This document shows positions 40,141-53,000 of a stretch of 64,000 nucleotides of DNA, piece after piece. Where the stretch lies: the NCBI RefSeq assembly GCF_032062135.1, contig NC_092863.1, positions 12,311,804 through 12,375,803 of the forward strand, in the 5' to 3' direction. Under the pieces are notes generated by a model that worked only from the letters and a program-made list of their open reading frames with translations, searched no databases and was not told the origin of the DNA. Within the stretch, counting starts at the first letter, position 1; the number at the start of each line of letters is the position of its first letter. Source of the stretch: Pyxicephalus adspersus. Lineage: Eukaryota; Chordata; Amphibia; Anura; Pyxicephalidae. The translations under genes and the position numbers were made by a program.

Positions 40141-41759
40141 TATTTGACACTACTTATGCTATGAGGAGGGAGACATGTTCTTTATAGTGATGAGACATGT
40201 AGCATTGTATTACTGTACATGTCCAATGTGATTCCTTTATTTATTTATTTTTGTATTTGTGTCTATTTCTAAAACTAATAAAAACTATTGCAAGAGAAAA
40301 AAATGAAATTGTTTAGCTTTAAACATAAATACAGAAAAAAATATACCAACTTTTTTATGTTCAGTTGCATTTATTTTGTTTTTCCTGTTTGCTGCACTTT
40401 GAAAAAAGTCTTTAGATGCATTTTGCAGGAGTTTTTGTTTTTTTGTAGCATGAATAATACACTTGAGGATGCTGAGGTAACCTCAAGGTAAGTGATTCCA
40501 TTGTAATTACCTTGACGAAGTAGGACTGCACATTACAGTAGACCACTAAGTTATGCAAGGGCCTGTCTGACTGAATCTGTATAGGTTGTTCAAGTAGGCC
40601 CCTCATTTAAGTAGGCATTTGTTCCTACATCTATTGAGTTTGGCTGTGAGATCTGACATATGTTGCCACAAGGCAAAGTGACGGGTTTACATTAATGCAG
40701 ACCTACCCAGCAGCACATACTTACCTAACATTGACTTAGCTGCAACTCTGTTTAGCCAAAAAACAATGGAAAGCCATGTGTGAACTACAATTCTATTTTC
40801 AACGCCATGGACTCATCTGGAGACAGTGCTGATTGGCCCAAAGATGGATTCCAGAGTGAACAGGAAAAATCAAATCTGTAACTTTTCCTTGAAAGAAATT
40901 TAACACAACTTTTTACGGAGACAGGTTCTATTCCATATGCGGCTTGATAAAACTTGACCTGAGAAATATCTTTGTTATTGTGACACAGTCTATTGTCTGC
41001 AATCAGGGCACAGATAAATGTGGAATATCTTGCACACATATACTTATTAGTTCATAAGTACTTGTATATGTGCAAGACTATAAAGAGAAAAATGCCTGTG
41101 CACTTTTACTACATTCTTATATCCATCTACCATCTGTCCCCTAGAATTGGCTTAAAGCCAGTCATGGAAGGCGAGAGGTGCTAATTTGAAAATTTGCACA
41201 GACTCAGACAATCTCCATCTTCAAGGGATGTGTATTTTCAGTATTTACTGCTTATCAGGTTTCCTGGCAGCGGGGAAGGACAGATCATTGTACAGCTCAG
41301 ATGTGTCTAAATCCAGAACTTAGGTGTGCTGTAATCCAAACTTCTAAGATTTGTCCAGATTTACTATGTTGTGGGAGGTTTTGCATTATAACCTTCACCT
41401 CTAATATTTAGCAGGAAGAAAAAGAACCTCAGGTAAACTATAACCCTGACACATGATTTGCAATACTTTAATACCTGTATGGATACTATTTATATTACAA
41501 TCACTGCCACAAGTTCATAATATAACCAGGTTTTCCTACAAACTGTAATTTGTTCCATGGCATAAATGGCCTACTTGCAGATACAATACTGCAAAAAAAA
41601 AGAAGCCAGGATTCCTATGAATCCAAAAATGTAACCTTTACTATTTAACATGACTTCAGCAGCAATGAGTTACAGAGTCTGTGTGTGTGATCTAACAGTC
41701 ACAATATGGGTATATATATTATCAATGTGTATTGCACGTAGCATGAAAATAGGGACATG
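40141..41759. other. Noncoding, no gene seen
   Basis: AT-rich intergenic sequence upstream of the purine-rich smarcd2 leader. Confidence 0.45.
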
Positions 41760-42833
41760 CATGCCTTTCAGCAATCAGAACCAGCACAAGAGAGGTGAGG
41801 GCAGAAACAGATCAAAGTCTGCTGAGCACATGGAACTGAAAATAAGGGAAGGGACACAGAAGGGGGTTAGAGGGCAGGCAGGAGGGTGGAGTGACAGATA
41901 ACAGAGCACACACACAAGACAGCAATAAGAAACAAACCTAGACCTAGGAAAAGGAGGGAGGCAGAAGATGAGTAGAGAGGAGGGATGAAAGCCTGCCTGC
42001 AATGATAAATGACTGAAAAATAAGACTAAAAACACAGAAGGGAGGGATAGGTGTGGCAGAAATAGGGGGAGAGAGGTGGATTGAGGGTTGGGTAAGATTA
42101 AAGAACACTGAGAAAGAGGAGGTGACCAAGGGTGGGTGAAGCTGAAGAGAGGGAGGAGAGAGATAAGGAAAGGAGGAGAGGTGGGGGAAGAGGGAGGGCA
42201 GAGATGAGATGGGAGGCTTGTTGCAAAACAGCTCTCTGGAAGTGATGACACCAACAGAAAAACCTTCCAATAACTTCCTATGAGACTAACAGCAGTAGAG
42301 AGAAACTGCACAGCACAAGTTACACAGTGGGGGGGCTGAACTGCGCAGCACATAGACACTTACTAACACACAAAGAAGAGGGTGTAAAGTGCTGCTGGGC
42401 AAATACACATGAGGCTGTACCAATACACAAGAGGCTGATCTGCACAGGAGATACATATAGGAAGTGGCTGAACTGTGAACAACCTTTACGTGGGGGAAGC
42501 AGCAGAAGGACTGCAGCACATTTAACACTGGAGGTGGCTGGACAGAACAGACTGAACTGAGCTTTACATTTGGACACATAAGGATTACAAAATACACGAG
42601 GTTAAAGGACAGGTAACAGCAGTTACACTGTAGGAGTTACAGGAAGAAGAGAATAGGTTATTCTACACAGAGGAGGGTGCCAGCAGTACACGCAACAAAA
42701 AGTAGCAGAAAAGGAGAGGCAGCATAGAGGAGGAGAGAATCCGAACACTTAGAAGAGACTTTGAAGGACTTGCGCTGGAATTCTAAGTGACCAAAAGTCC
42801 AACTGACAGGGGAATTGCTCCCTTATTACCTCA
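41760..42833 (+). promoter_or_regulatory. Purine-rich smarcd2 upstream region / probable 5' UTR and promoter
   Basis: About 1 kb just before the smarcd2 start is strikingly purine-rich on the + strand (long AGGGAGG, GAGAGAGG and AAGGAGG runs, densest at about 41940-42230). This skew creates long pyrimidine-coded minus-strand frames (for example 41775-42359, Ser/Pro/Leu-rich) that I regard as artefacts. From about 42240 to 42830 the composition is more balanced and could be transcribed 5' UTR; several short upstream ATG frames occur. No TATA box is convincing. The promoter role is inferred from position; the strand asymmetry is seen directly. Confidence 0.45.
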
Positions 42834-42935
42834 ATGTCCACAAGGGGTGGTCTGCCCCTCCCTCCTGGAAACCATATGAACATGATGCGAGGACCGAACC
42901 CGGGGTTATACCGACCCCCACCGAGCCCTTATCAG
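42834..42935 (+). CDS. smarcd2: smarcd2 coding exon 1 (canonical N-terminus, 34 codons)
   Basis: The ATG at 42834 opens 34 codons beginning [14 protein letters not shown] and ending SPYQ at the donor GTAACA (42936), phase 0. The beginning resembles the MS-RG-G-PLPP start of mammalian SMARCD2. An in-frame TGA at 42804-42806 lies ten codons upstream, so this frame cannot extend further and the start is well bounded. The start context is weak (T at -3, T at +4), and in-frame ATGs follow at codons 15, 17 and 18, so leaky initiation is possible. The donor is non-ideal at +5/+6 (CA rather than GT). Intron 1 is about 14.8 kb. Confidence 0.9.
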
Positions 42936-45900
42936 GTAACAATGTCATTATTATTTACTTTTATTGTGGAAATAGCCGCTGAACCATTGTGCTGTGTGAA
43001 AGTACAAAGGAGCCCCAACATTAAAACTTCATGGTCTGATATTTAGGATATAACTGGAAAAAGATCCCTGTCCCAAATCTTCTCTTTATTAAAATAGTAG
43101 TATAATGTCCTGCAACACAATGGCAATTTATGCTAATTGCTAATTTATTTATTTTTTTCCCCAACAATATGTATCAAAAATAAAATATTTTTATGAAACC
43201 CTAATAATTATTGGCAATGTAATTTGCAAAAAAAAAAAGTTCTGTCCATATAATGGTAAAGAATGCGCTCTAATAATTGGCAGGAATAATTCTTTCAAAA
43301 GTATCTTGTAATGCTGCGTTGCTAGGAGAAACATCCAAGTATATCCAGCAAGGCAGCAGAATATAAACGGGCTGCCCAATGCACAAAAAAATATACATGC
43401 TATGCTCTTTAAAGTACAGCACACAGCAATAAAATATTTAAATAAAAAGTTTAACTTTTTTAACCTTTGTTGTGTATAGGCAGTGCTGGCTCTCCTAGTT
43501 ACAACCATTTCCAATCTTCTTGCTTTCATAAGTTCATCAGATGATTTCTCAGAGGGAGTTCCTGATGGTGATGACAGTGGACCATGTCTACAGAATCTGC
43601 ATCAGTATGGTCACGTGTTATCTCTAAAGCAGGGGTGTCTGGACCAAAACGGCCTTTTTCTGGCCCCCAAAGGAATCCTAAATATGAATTGCAGCTGGCC
43701 CGCCGCTGCATTGAAATAGCGCTGCTACTACAATTCCCGTCATCACTCGTGTCTATAGACCAGTGGCCTTTCTGCCTATGCGTGGCCCCACATTGGACTG
43801 TTTTACAGAAGCAAGTAATGCCGGGAATTGTAGTAGCGGCATCACTTGCGTCTATAGACCAGCAGCCTCCTTGCCTATGCGTGGCCCCTCATTGAACTGT
43901 TTTATAGATGCAGGGAATTGTAGTAGCGGTATTGTTTCATTGAGGAGGGAGTTCCAGCTACTTATAACATTAAGCCTCGCATTGGACTGTTTTCTCAATG
44001 CAGAGAATTGTAGTAGTGGTGCTATTTCAGTTTCAAGTTAGGCCCGCGACTTTGTCTAAGTTTTTAATTTTGGCCGACTGTGTATTTGAGTTTGACACCC
44101 CTGCTCTAAAGGAAGGAGTGTGCAAAAGACTGCAGAGAAAAACTAGTATGGAGAGGGAGATTATTGTCACCCTATACTAGGAAGTACCTGCAAAAGATTT
44201 GAAAAATATTTTGAAATAATTTACACGTGTGCAAAGTCCTAAGAGATTTGATAGGTTTGTGTATTTGTTAAAATCCTTTAAGCAGAAATCTCAATATACA
44301 AACTTTTGTAATTTCTGGCTTCTCGTGGCATGACTAAAGGTATCCCAGGTTGGATAAAGGGGGATTATCCATTAAAGCAAAGGCTAGAAGCAAACACACT
44401 TATTTGACTAGGGAGCAGTGGTACTGAGTAGGCCTTTGTTTGATGCCTGTGTCTGAACTTGTCTTGGCAGGTTTGGAGTGGTGTGATGGACTCTTTACAA
44501 AAACTGAAAGAAGATAGTCAAAATAAGAATCTTCTTTTTCTACCGTTTTATCAACTTTACAAATTTCTTTTATAGGTTAGGCTACTGAGACAAAAAATGA
44601 ACTCCATAATAAATATAAAATGTTTGGGATCCTAAGGGATTGGAATGAATCTTTCCCACAGGTATTTAAAGCCAATTGTTAAAAAAAGGGGGCATTTTAC
44701 ATGACAAAAGACTGGTTAATCTGTACAGCCAGTAAATTAATCCAGGTACCCTGCTAGGCCAAGCATGAAGATAACCATCTTAAAAGTTTATCTAAACCCA
44801 AACTCGTTGTTTATTTTTTGATACAGAGGTTAGTGGTTAGACCCCTTTTCAAGTTGTACTGGCTTTTGTATATTCCTATTTGACCTGGTGAACACTGTTT
44901 CTGGGACTAAAAGTAAGTTAGTTTTAGTTGTCACTAACACAAGCATAGAGTAGAAACTGTCCAGTGGGCAGAAATTGTTTTAAGGTTTTGACAGTGCTTA
45001 AGGGACTATTTCTATCATTTTGGAGCGTTTCCCTTTATCTTCTTGTCTTTAAAAGGGGTCTGTATCCAAAATGCCAAAAAGTCTAGACTTGAAGGAATGC
45101 CAGCAGCAGATGACACCTAATATCTTTCCAGAATCTAAAAATGTGGCAAAAAATAGGCAGAAAGCTGAACTGTTGAATATAGCTAATGGGTTGTCTGAAC
45201 TCAAACCAATAGATATATACTTCCAACATCCCTAAATTCTTGAGTTCATAGAAAGGTAGGTATATTTATGGGACTTTAAAGGCAGTTAAGTACGTGTCAC
45301 AAAAAAAAACACAGTATATAGTATCGAGTGTGACTTAGCCTGGCATGGGATGCAGTCATGAGCGTCTCTCTCTTGCTGCTGGAGGGGGTCCTCCTGTTCC
45401 CCCGAGACTGCATCCCATGCCAGGCTTAGTCACATTCGATACTATATACTGTGGTTTTACACCCTTGGTATGTACTTATAGAATATATGTTGTATTGCCT
45501 GTAAATGTGAAAATTGTGGTTTTAAGAGTATTAATTATTCTACTTGTTTGTATTATAGTGCATTCTATCTATTGAGGTCTTGTATAATCCCTGATGAAGC
45601 GGATTAATTCTGCGAAACGCGTTGGATTATCAGAATCTTTTACAATATCCTAATGATATACACAATTATTTGGTACTATGCACTGAGCATTTTTTTATGG
45701 AATTTCCATTCCATTGTTTTTATGGCTTGTGTTTAATAAAATATTGTTTTTTTATATTTGAGCCCATTTTGTGACATGTACTGAATTGCCTTTAAAGTCC
45801 CACAGATATACCTACCTTTCTATGTACTCAGAAAAGCTGAACTGTGACAACATAGTTTGTATCTTCCCAATATTGATTTTGTACATAGATTTACCGCCAT

Positions 45901-46991
45901 GCACAATTCTTTGGTAGTTTCAGTGCTGAAATTAGATTTGCTCTAAACTTTTTTAGTACCATTTGTAACACCTTCTTGGAACAGCCAAAAAATGTGCTAC
46001 CTGCAATAATTGCCCAGCTCTGCTCATTGGTATAGTAAATATAAAAGGTAGAATATATATTGGCTGGTGGTTTTATATCGTTAAATTTCACATATAACAA
46101 CCTTTTTGTCCTAAGGTAACAACATTCACTTACGTTTTAGTAAAGGTGATTGTTTTTAGAGATTGAGGTAAAAATCATTATCTTATAACAGTGCAGCAGA
46201 GAGACCAATACACCAAAAGGGAACAAGTTAGAAAATTCCTATTTATGAGGGGCACATGGCACCACACATTATATGAGAATATTTTTTTACAGCTCTGTAC
46301 ACCATAAGGTCAATGTAACTTGAAGTGCATTGCAAAAAAAAAAAAGTCAGATAGGCCAGCAAAGTTCAGGTCAACAACTTAAACAGGACCACCACAAAAT
46401 GAGTGAATACAAAGACCCTTTTTAGAATTGCCCCATATCTACTTATAGTATATATGATACGATATACACATTTTACAATGACCTTACAGTAGTTAACACA
46501 TAATTCTGGCATTGAAGCCTAAAATTTCACTTATTTAATGCTTCCCCCATGGCTAACAGCCAAAGCTCCCGTATGACTATCTTATGACACAAACAGGACA
46601 GGATAGGGCCACCCACAAGATTAACATGTGCAATGCTGAAAAGACAAAAGCACTTAGCATCTCTAAATGTATTGAATATTCAAGTATATATTTGTAGTAG
46701 CCATGTACAGCTTTACTTTGTAACACATTTTGCTACAGTGACCCTGCTCATCTACATTGTCTCACTTTAGTGAAAGAGTTGTTAGGTGTAACAGCCGTTA
46801 CCCAGCATCCACCACAAGGCCTTTGGAGAGGAATCTGGTCTTTCCGGATAGGTGAGACATGCATGCTGTACACCTGAGTGAAGGAAGAAGGGGGGGGGGA
46901 TATAATAGGAGGGTGAGAAGAGGTGCAAAAACAAGTAAAAAAGAAAATGAGGTAGGAAAGGAGCAAAAGAAAGTAAATGCACCGCATGCAC

Positions 46992-47034
<43 letters not shown>

Positions 47035-50000
47035 CTTGAAGTCACCTGCCTCCTGTTCAGTACAAAGTCTTTTAAATTCCTTACGTCAACAAGCCACGGC
47101 TCTTTTCAAACGTAAAGTGATTGACAAAGCTGCAAAACGGATTTTGTTTTAGTTCTGCTCTAGCAAACTTGTGCCTTTTCTAGGACGGACTTGTCTAGGT
47201 CTCTTTTAGATGACTGCTGCCAGGCAGGAAGTGAAAGGAACAATAATACAAACCTTCTCGAAACCTTCTTTGCTCTATTAAAGCAGAATTCTAGGAGGAA
47301 AACCGCTAAATACACAGGAGAAATAAATATATTTGGATGGAGCAGCAGTACACTGAAGAGCTTACCTTTGTCACTTTACTCTCTCATATTAGCATGTTCT
47401 TTAAGTAAACCAATAAGGTGAAATTATGTAAACTGTCATTGCTGACTTCGATCTGTACTGCCCACTTGCCTGTTTGGTGTTCTGCTCCTTGGCTTTTAAT
47501 CCCTTCTGAATCCCTGACCCAGAATGAGTACAGATCAATTTGAAAAAATAAAAACTTCCTCACATTGTAATATATATTAATGAAAACAGTAGCATTTGTG
47601 GTGTTACATATTTGCCTGTAGCTTAGGGTTAAAGAATGCTTTAATATTATGTCCCTATTGAAAGAGTTTCCCATTGATTCCCATCTATGACTACATAGTT
47701 CAGAATGCAAGAGACAATTTTTAAAAGATCATGTAGGAACACCAATTACTGAATTACTTGCAGGCAACAAAATAGTGCATATTTGGATTGTTTACAAATA
47801 TAACGTGCGTATATCATATAACTGTGTGAACTGGGCACACAGCTGTTCCCAAAGCTCTTAGCGATGGAAATTGTCACCAAATAAATGTATTTTCACATAG
47901 TGTGCAAAGGAATCAAAATATATTCTCTGCAAAAGCAAANNNNNNNNNNNNNNNNNNNNNNATATATATATATTTCAGTATGTCAGGTCATTGCATCTCT
48001 CACTCTTCGCTAAACAATGGTAAACACTGTGGTGGAGAAAGCTTTGCAGGGACTGGAACTACTGCATCTTCGTAAGAGACAAACCACTAAACACAAGTAT
48101 ATCTAAACTTTCAAAATACCTATATAATGTTGTTAGCCGAAGACGTGGTCTAGGCAACCATGAGTTGCAGGCTTCATTCACATGAATGGCTAGTTTCAGA
48201 TGCTAAGTAAACTGCAGCAATTTATGATATGCTCAGTTGTGCTCTCATTTAAAATAGAGTGGTTGTGAACCATTTGTGCACAAATTTGCATTATAGTTGC
48301 CTTGGCTCATGGTGTGGTTTCTGAATGCAATATGTGTAGATTCTGGTTGTCTTAGAGCAACTATCTGCTTCTCCTGACTTAAATGTGGATGCTTTCTAAC
48401 CATGGCAAGCACTGGTTTTGCCAGAGGACTGGAGATGGCGATAATCCTTTGCAGCGCAGTAAATCACAATACAATCACATTTAGAGGCCCCACACAATTT
48501 TTGTCAAACGCTGCTATTGACTCTACCACACCTATGTGCATATAGGTTATCCTGGACAACTGTGTGGTTTTAGACCGGATGTCTGAAGGGGGCCTGACTG
48601 TTCTTGTATGACCAGTCTCCCAAATACTTAAACTGACTGAAAACCTAGCATATGTACAACAATCCCAAGATGTCATTCATCGATCTGTCCTAGCAAATCA
48701 ATTAATGACCAAGCAGGGACAAGCACTGTACATTCCTCTCGCTTGTCCTCCCTCTCTCCATAGAACTGATCAGCACCCTGTTTACAACATACATTTGTTC
48801 TAGTGTCAGTGGAAGTTATAAGAAAGATTTTTTCCTATGGTCCTAATCTAACCTGTGCACAAAGCCTAAGGTGCTTCATCTATCCATTGCAGGCCTTATG
48901 TCATCAAGTACAATGCAGCACAGCAGTCCCGCATTTTAGGTAAGGACCTCCACAACCTGGAGCTTTAGAGAGAAAAACAGCAAATAAGCTTTGGGGATAG
49001 CAATATTCCCTTTCAGGATTTAACCCCTTCACTGCCCAAGCCAAATTTACCCCCACCAACACACACACAAACTAAAATGCATTTTTTAACACCTAAAACC
49101 TCAAAATAGTGCATATAGGAAAAAGTATGAACTCAAATTCTAGCTATCCCCACCTTCCTATAAAATGTGTGTACAAAAAAAAAATAAAAGTACATTTGCT
49201 GAGGAAAAACTTACATTTGCGTACATGTGATTCTGACTTCCAAACAATCCTTCTTTCTTAACATAAATCACATATATGAATTTAATTCACATTTGCTAGC
49301 ATCCAGTTCTTCTTATTGCTTGGACCAAATTCAAATTCTTGCTGTAAGGAAAAAAAAAATCACATAGATCAGGGTAACATTTATGATATTATTCTGAGTC
49401 ATATTTCTGGAATAATGTGGTCTTGAAGAAAATTTATACCCAAGGCAGGGCTATAATAAATATTTCTTGAGAATAGTTGACATACATAAAATATACTTAA
49501 TATCATTAATAAAACAGTAATGTAGAACGATAACGTGTACCAGTTCGGAAACATCACCAATTTTTCTTTTTGTAATACAAAGCTTTAAAAATAGTGCAAA
49601 AGACCTGCAAGCCTGTGCATGGTGAAGTGCAAAGCTAAACACTAATTCCAATTTTTCTTTACTTTTTAGGACTAAAGCTACGTACACACGGCAGATTTTT
49701 ATCGCCCGATAATCGGCATCGGCCAATTATCGGGCGAAAATCTTCCGTGTGTACAGTCCGTGTCGTCCATCGTCCGGACGACCGACCTGCCGGATCCACG
49801 GACGATGGACGACAGCCGATCGTAATGAAAGGGAAGGGGAGAGCGCGCAGCAGGGTGCCGCTCCGTCGCTCTCCCCCCTCCCCTCTCCATAGAGCATGAA
49901 CGGTGCTGTATGTACAGCATCGTTCATGCATCTTGCAGCCCCTTGTCGTTGGAAAGGATCGTGAAAGATCCTTTCCAACGACAAAAATTGCAAGTGTGTA

Positions 50001-53000
50001 CGCAGCTTAAGATTGTAGCACAATAGGCAGGGGGTTGAGAGGCTGCAGTCAGTCAGTTGTCTAAAGCAAGACTTAAGTCAAAATTTCCCTTCTGCTTCAA
50101 TAGATTTGCCCAACCATTATCACGCCTTATCACAGACCAAAAAAAAAAGTAACTGACATGGTTAAACTTACTTGGTTCCACTTTCTCAAAAATACTTTTC
50201 CAAATAGAAATGTGTCACAATCAGATCCCTGATGTAAGGAGAGAAAAAGAAAGGCTTTTAATCAATGAGTAAACAAACCAGGAAGACTCTGTAAAACAGA
50301 TGAATGGACATGTACAGGATGTGACCTAACTTTGCATAATGGCTGCTACCATAACTATTGTACTGTAAAATGGAATTGTGTTTTTACAAACCTGAATATA
50401 GCTTTAAGGGAAAAGCAGTTAGGATAGGTATGTGTGCAAAAAAGGAGTTGGGAAGTGCTATTGATGCTATTTCCCTGGTTCCTATTAGTAATACAGAACA
50501 AATGTGCAGCATAGGTGGCTCAGTAAGAGTTGAAGTCAGATCATCATAGATCAGCCAGGCAAGTAGCATTTTTAGGGAGGCCAGCATTAGCAGACACTAT
50601 ATGTTTTAGGTACAGGCAAGAGCAGCCTCAATGGTCACTGCAAGACACAAGTTGATGTATTTAATAAATATTATTATTATTATTATTATTAAACAGGATT
50701 TATATAGCGCCAACATATTACGCAGCGCTGTACAATAAATAGGGATTGCAAATGACAGACTAATACAGACAGTGATACAGGAGGAGAGGACCCTGCCCCG
50801 AAGAGCTTACAATTAAATATCCATGGTTTAGTATTTAGCATAAGGAACCTCAACTCAAATGCCACATATAGGCGAAATTTTGATATTTTCTAACTCTTTA
50901 TCAAACCAATGCTTACTTCATTTAATGCCGATACCTAAAAACATGTGCAGATTCTGGCCCTCAAGGCCAGGAGTTGAGGAGCCCTGGTTATGCAAGTACA
51001 ATGCAGAATTGTCCCTGCACACAGGTCCTTGGAAGATGTCAGTGGTGCTATTTAAAATCTAACAACCTAGCCTGGAGCTTACACAGCTGACATTTTCTCA
51101 CTGATCAATATATCTTACCACTCCAGGGTGTAAGTAAGGAAAGATGAGTATGTTGTGATTCAGGGAAGATGGTTGAGAAGAGACACATAGGCCGGCTTTA
51201 ATTTTTACAATGACATGGCTGGTGACAGATGGTAAAGAGTCACTGCTATGCTGACAACAGAACAATATCTAAACACTGCCACAAAGGTACTGCCCATGTT
51301 ATAAAGCAAGTTACAAGTTATAAAGAGAGGTTTACAGGACCCAGTTGTACAGTCCTCGCCTTGCTGCCTGAATATCTCCAGCCGTGTTGCCATAATTCTG
51401 TTGTCTGTGTGTGCATCCCATCTGAACGTGTAATCCACATCCCTCTGTGCATTATATTTTCCTTCGCAGCAGGATTCACATTCCTCTGCTTATAATTTAT
51501 ATCTCTGGGTACAATTTTCCTCTCTTTGCATATAAATCACATTATCTGTGTGCATAATTCAAAAAAATCTCCATGTGTAAATCACACTGCTTTGCAAATT
51601 TTAACCATTTTCAATGAAGAATTCACTTTGCCAATGTAATTTACAATCTTCTGGTTATAAATCATAAGTACATATGCGTGATACATTCCGCGCTATTAAT
51701 ATAACCATTTTTTTCTTTTGTAGTATAAGAGGTTAGTACACTCAGAATTGCTTTTACAAAATTACCAACTAGATTTTATCCTTTGGAGAATCTAGCAGTA
51801 AGGACTTGCATTCCCCTATGGGCAGTCTCCTATGGGGAGTCCCACATCTCCTGCTGCATTTTCTATCATGTAAAAGCTCTTTTATACCAGTGCACAGGGG
51901 TAATGTGTTACATATGTTGCTGCAATGCAGTGGCATTTCTTGCAGTGGCATTTCTCACTGGCACCGCAGAGCATCTTCCTATTGCATCTGTTTGCATCGC
52001 CCCACAACAATCAGTAACACAATACAGTGTGCTGTGGTACCCTGGTGTAAATTGGACCTAAAAAAGCTCTGAAATCTAACAAAGTAAGAAATTCTCCATG
52101 ATGGGCGGTCAAAATACAAAAGTTTGGTAACTTACCAAAAGATATAATAGACCATTGAGTGATTAACAGAACTGGCACTTGACAGATCTGAAATGTCTGT
52201 TTTGGATGGACCTACAAATATAAATGTGCTTTGAGTTATGGGATACAAGTTATGTGCCAGGGCATTTGGCTTGGTCTGCATGATAGTAATTATATACAAT
52301 CACCTGCCAAAATGCTCTTGATAGTTTTATAGAACAGATGGAAAAACTGCATTTATTCTAAAGTCCTACTTACACTATTTAAAGCAAAACTAAACCTGTG
52401 CAATGCATTCCAACACAGGGTTCCACCATCTTCCTTCTCTTCTTAAGCTACGTACACACTTCCAATAATTATCGTTGGTAAACGAACGACCCTGCACGAT
52501 ATTGGCGAACGATCGTATAGCACCGATCCTGTACATGCAGATAACGACACGATCATTCGCAGATATTGTACACACAATAGATGCGATCGTTTGAGCGATA
52601 CAGGAAGTGACGTGCACGACAGGAAGTGAACGAACGTTCGTTCATCACGCATGCTCAGACCATGGACGATCAACGACCGTACACACGATAGATGGTAAAC
52701 GATCGTCGTCCAATCCGATCCGCCGGTCCGGTCGTTCATTTCCAGCAACTATTCTCATTCGTCGGCGTCGTTGGTTACTTTTTTTACGAACGATTTTTGA
52801 CCCGGTCGTCGTTCGTTCGTCGTTCATTTCCAACGATAAAAATTGGAAGTGTGTACGCAGCTTAACTCCTACAGCCAATCTTTGGCCATCTTGATTGGCT
52901 TCGGTCGGATGACATAACTCCCGCTCAGGCGTGCAGGAATTATTTCCCCCCTGTCATGCGCAAAGGAAGCCAGGATTGCTGTTTCCCTGGCAACAAATGC

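Larger units (their letters stand above)
45241..45830. mobile_element. Inverted-repeat element with inner long hairpin and hammerhead motif
   Basis: The outer arms 45241-45304 and 45767-45830 are reverse complements at 58 of 64 positions. Within them lies a second inverted repeat, 45311-45357 against 45406-45452, 45 of 47 complementary, with a 48-nt loop. The hammerhead-like fold lies at 45584-45630, and an AATAAAATATTG poly(A)-signal-like sequence near 45737. No coding capacity. The structure could be a non-autonomous element related to Penelope-like or retrozyme elements, which are known to carry hammerheads, or a MITE that captured one. Confidence 0.75.

Noticed and set aside
41775..42359. 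194-codon minus-strand Ser/Pro/Leu-rich frame
   Set aside because: It is produced by the polypurine skew of the opposite strand, with no domain and no splice context; the neighbouring frame (41944-42270) shows the same composition.
45311..45452. MicroRNA gene
   Set aside because: The hairpin is longer and more perfect than usual pre-miRNAs and lies within a repeat element, so I list it as an inverted repeat only.
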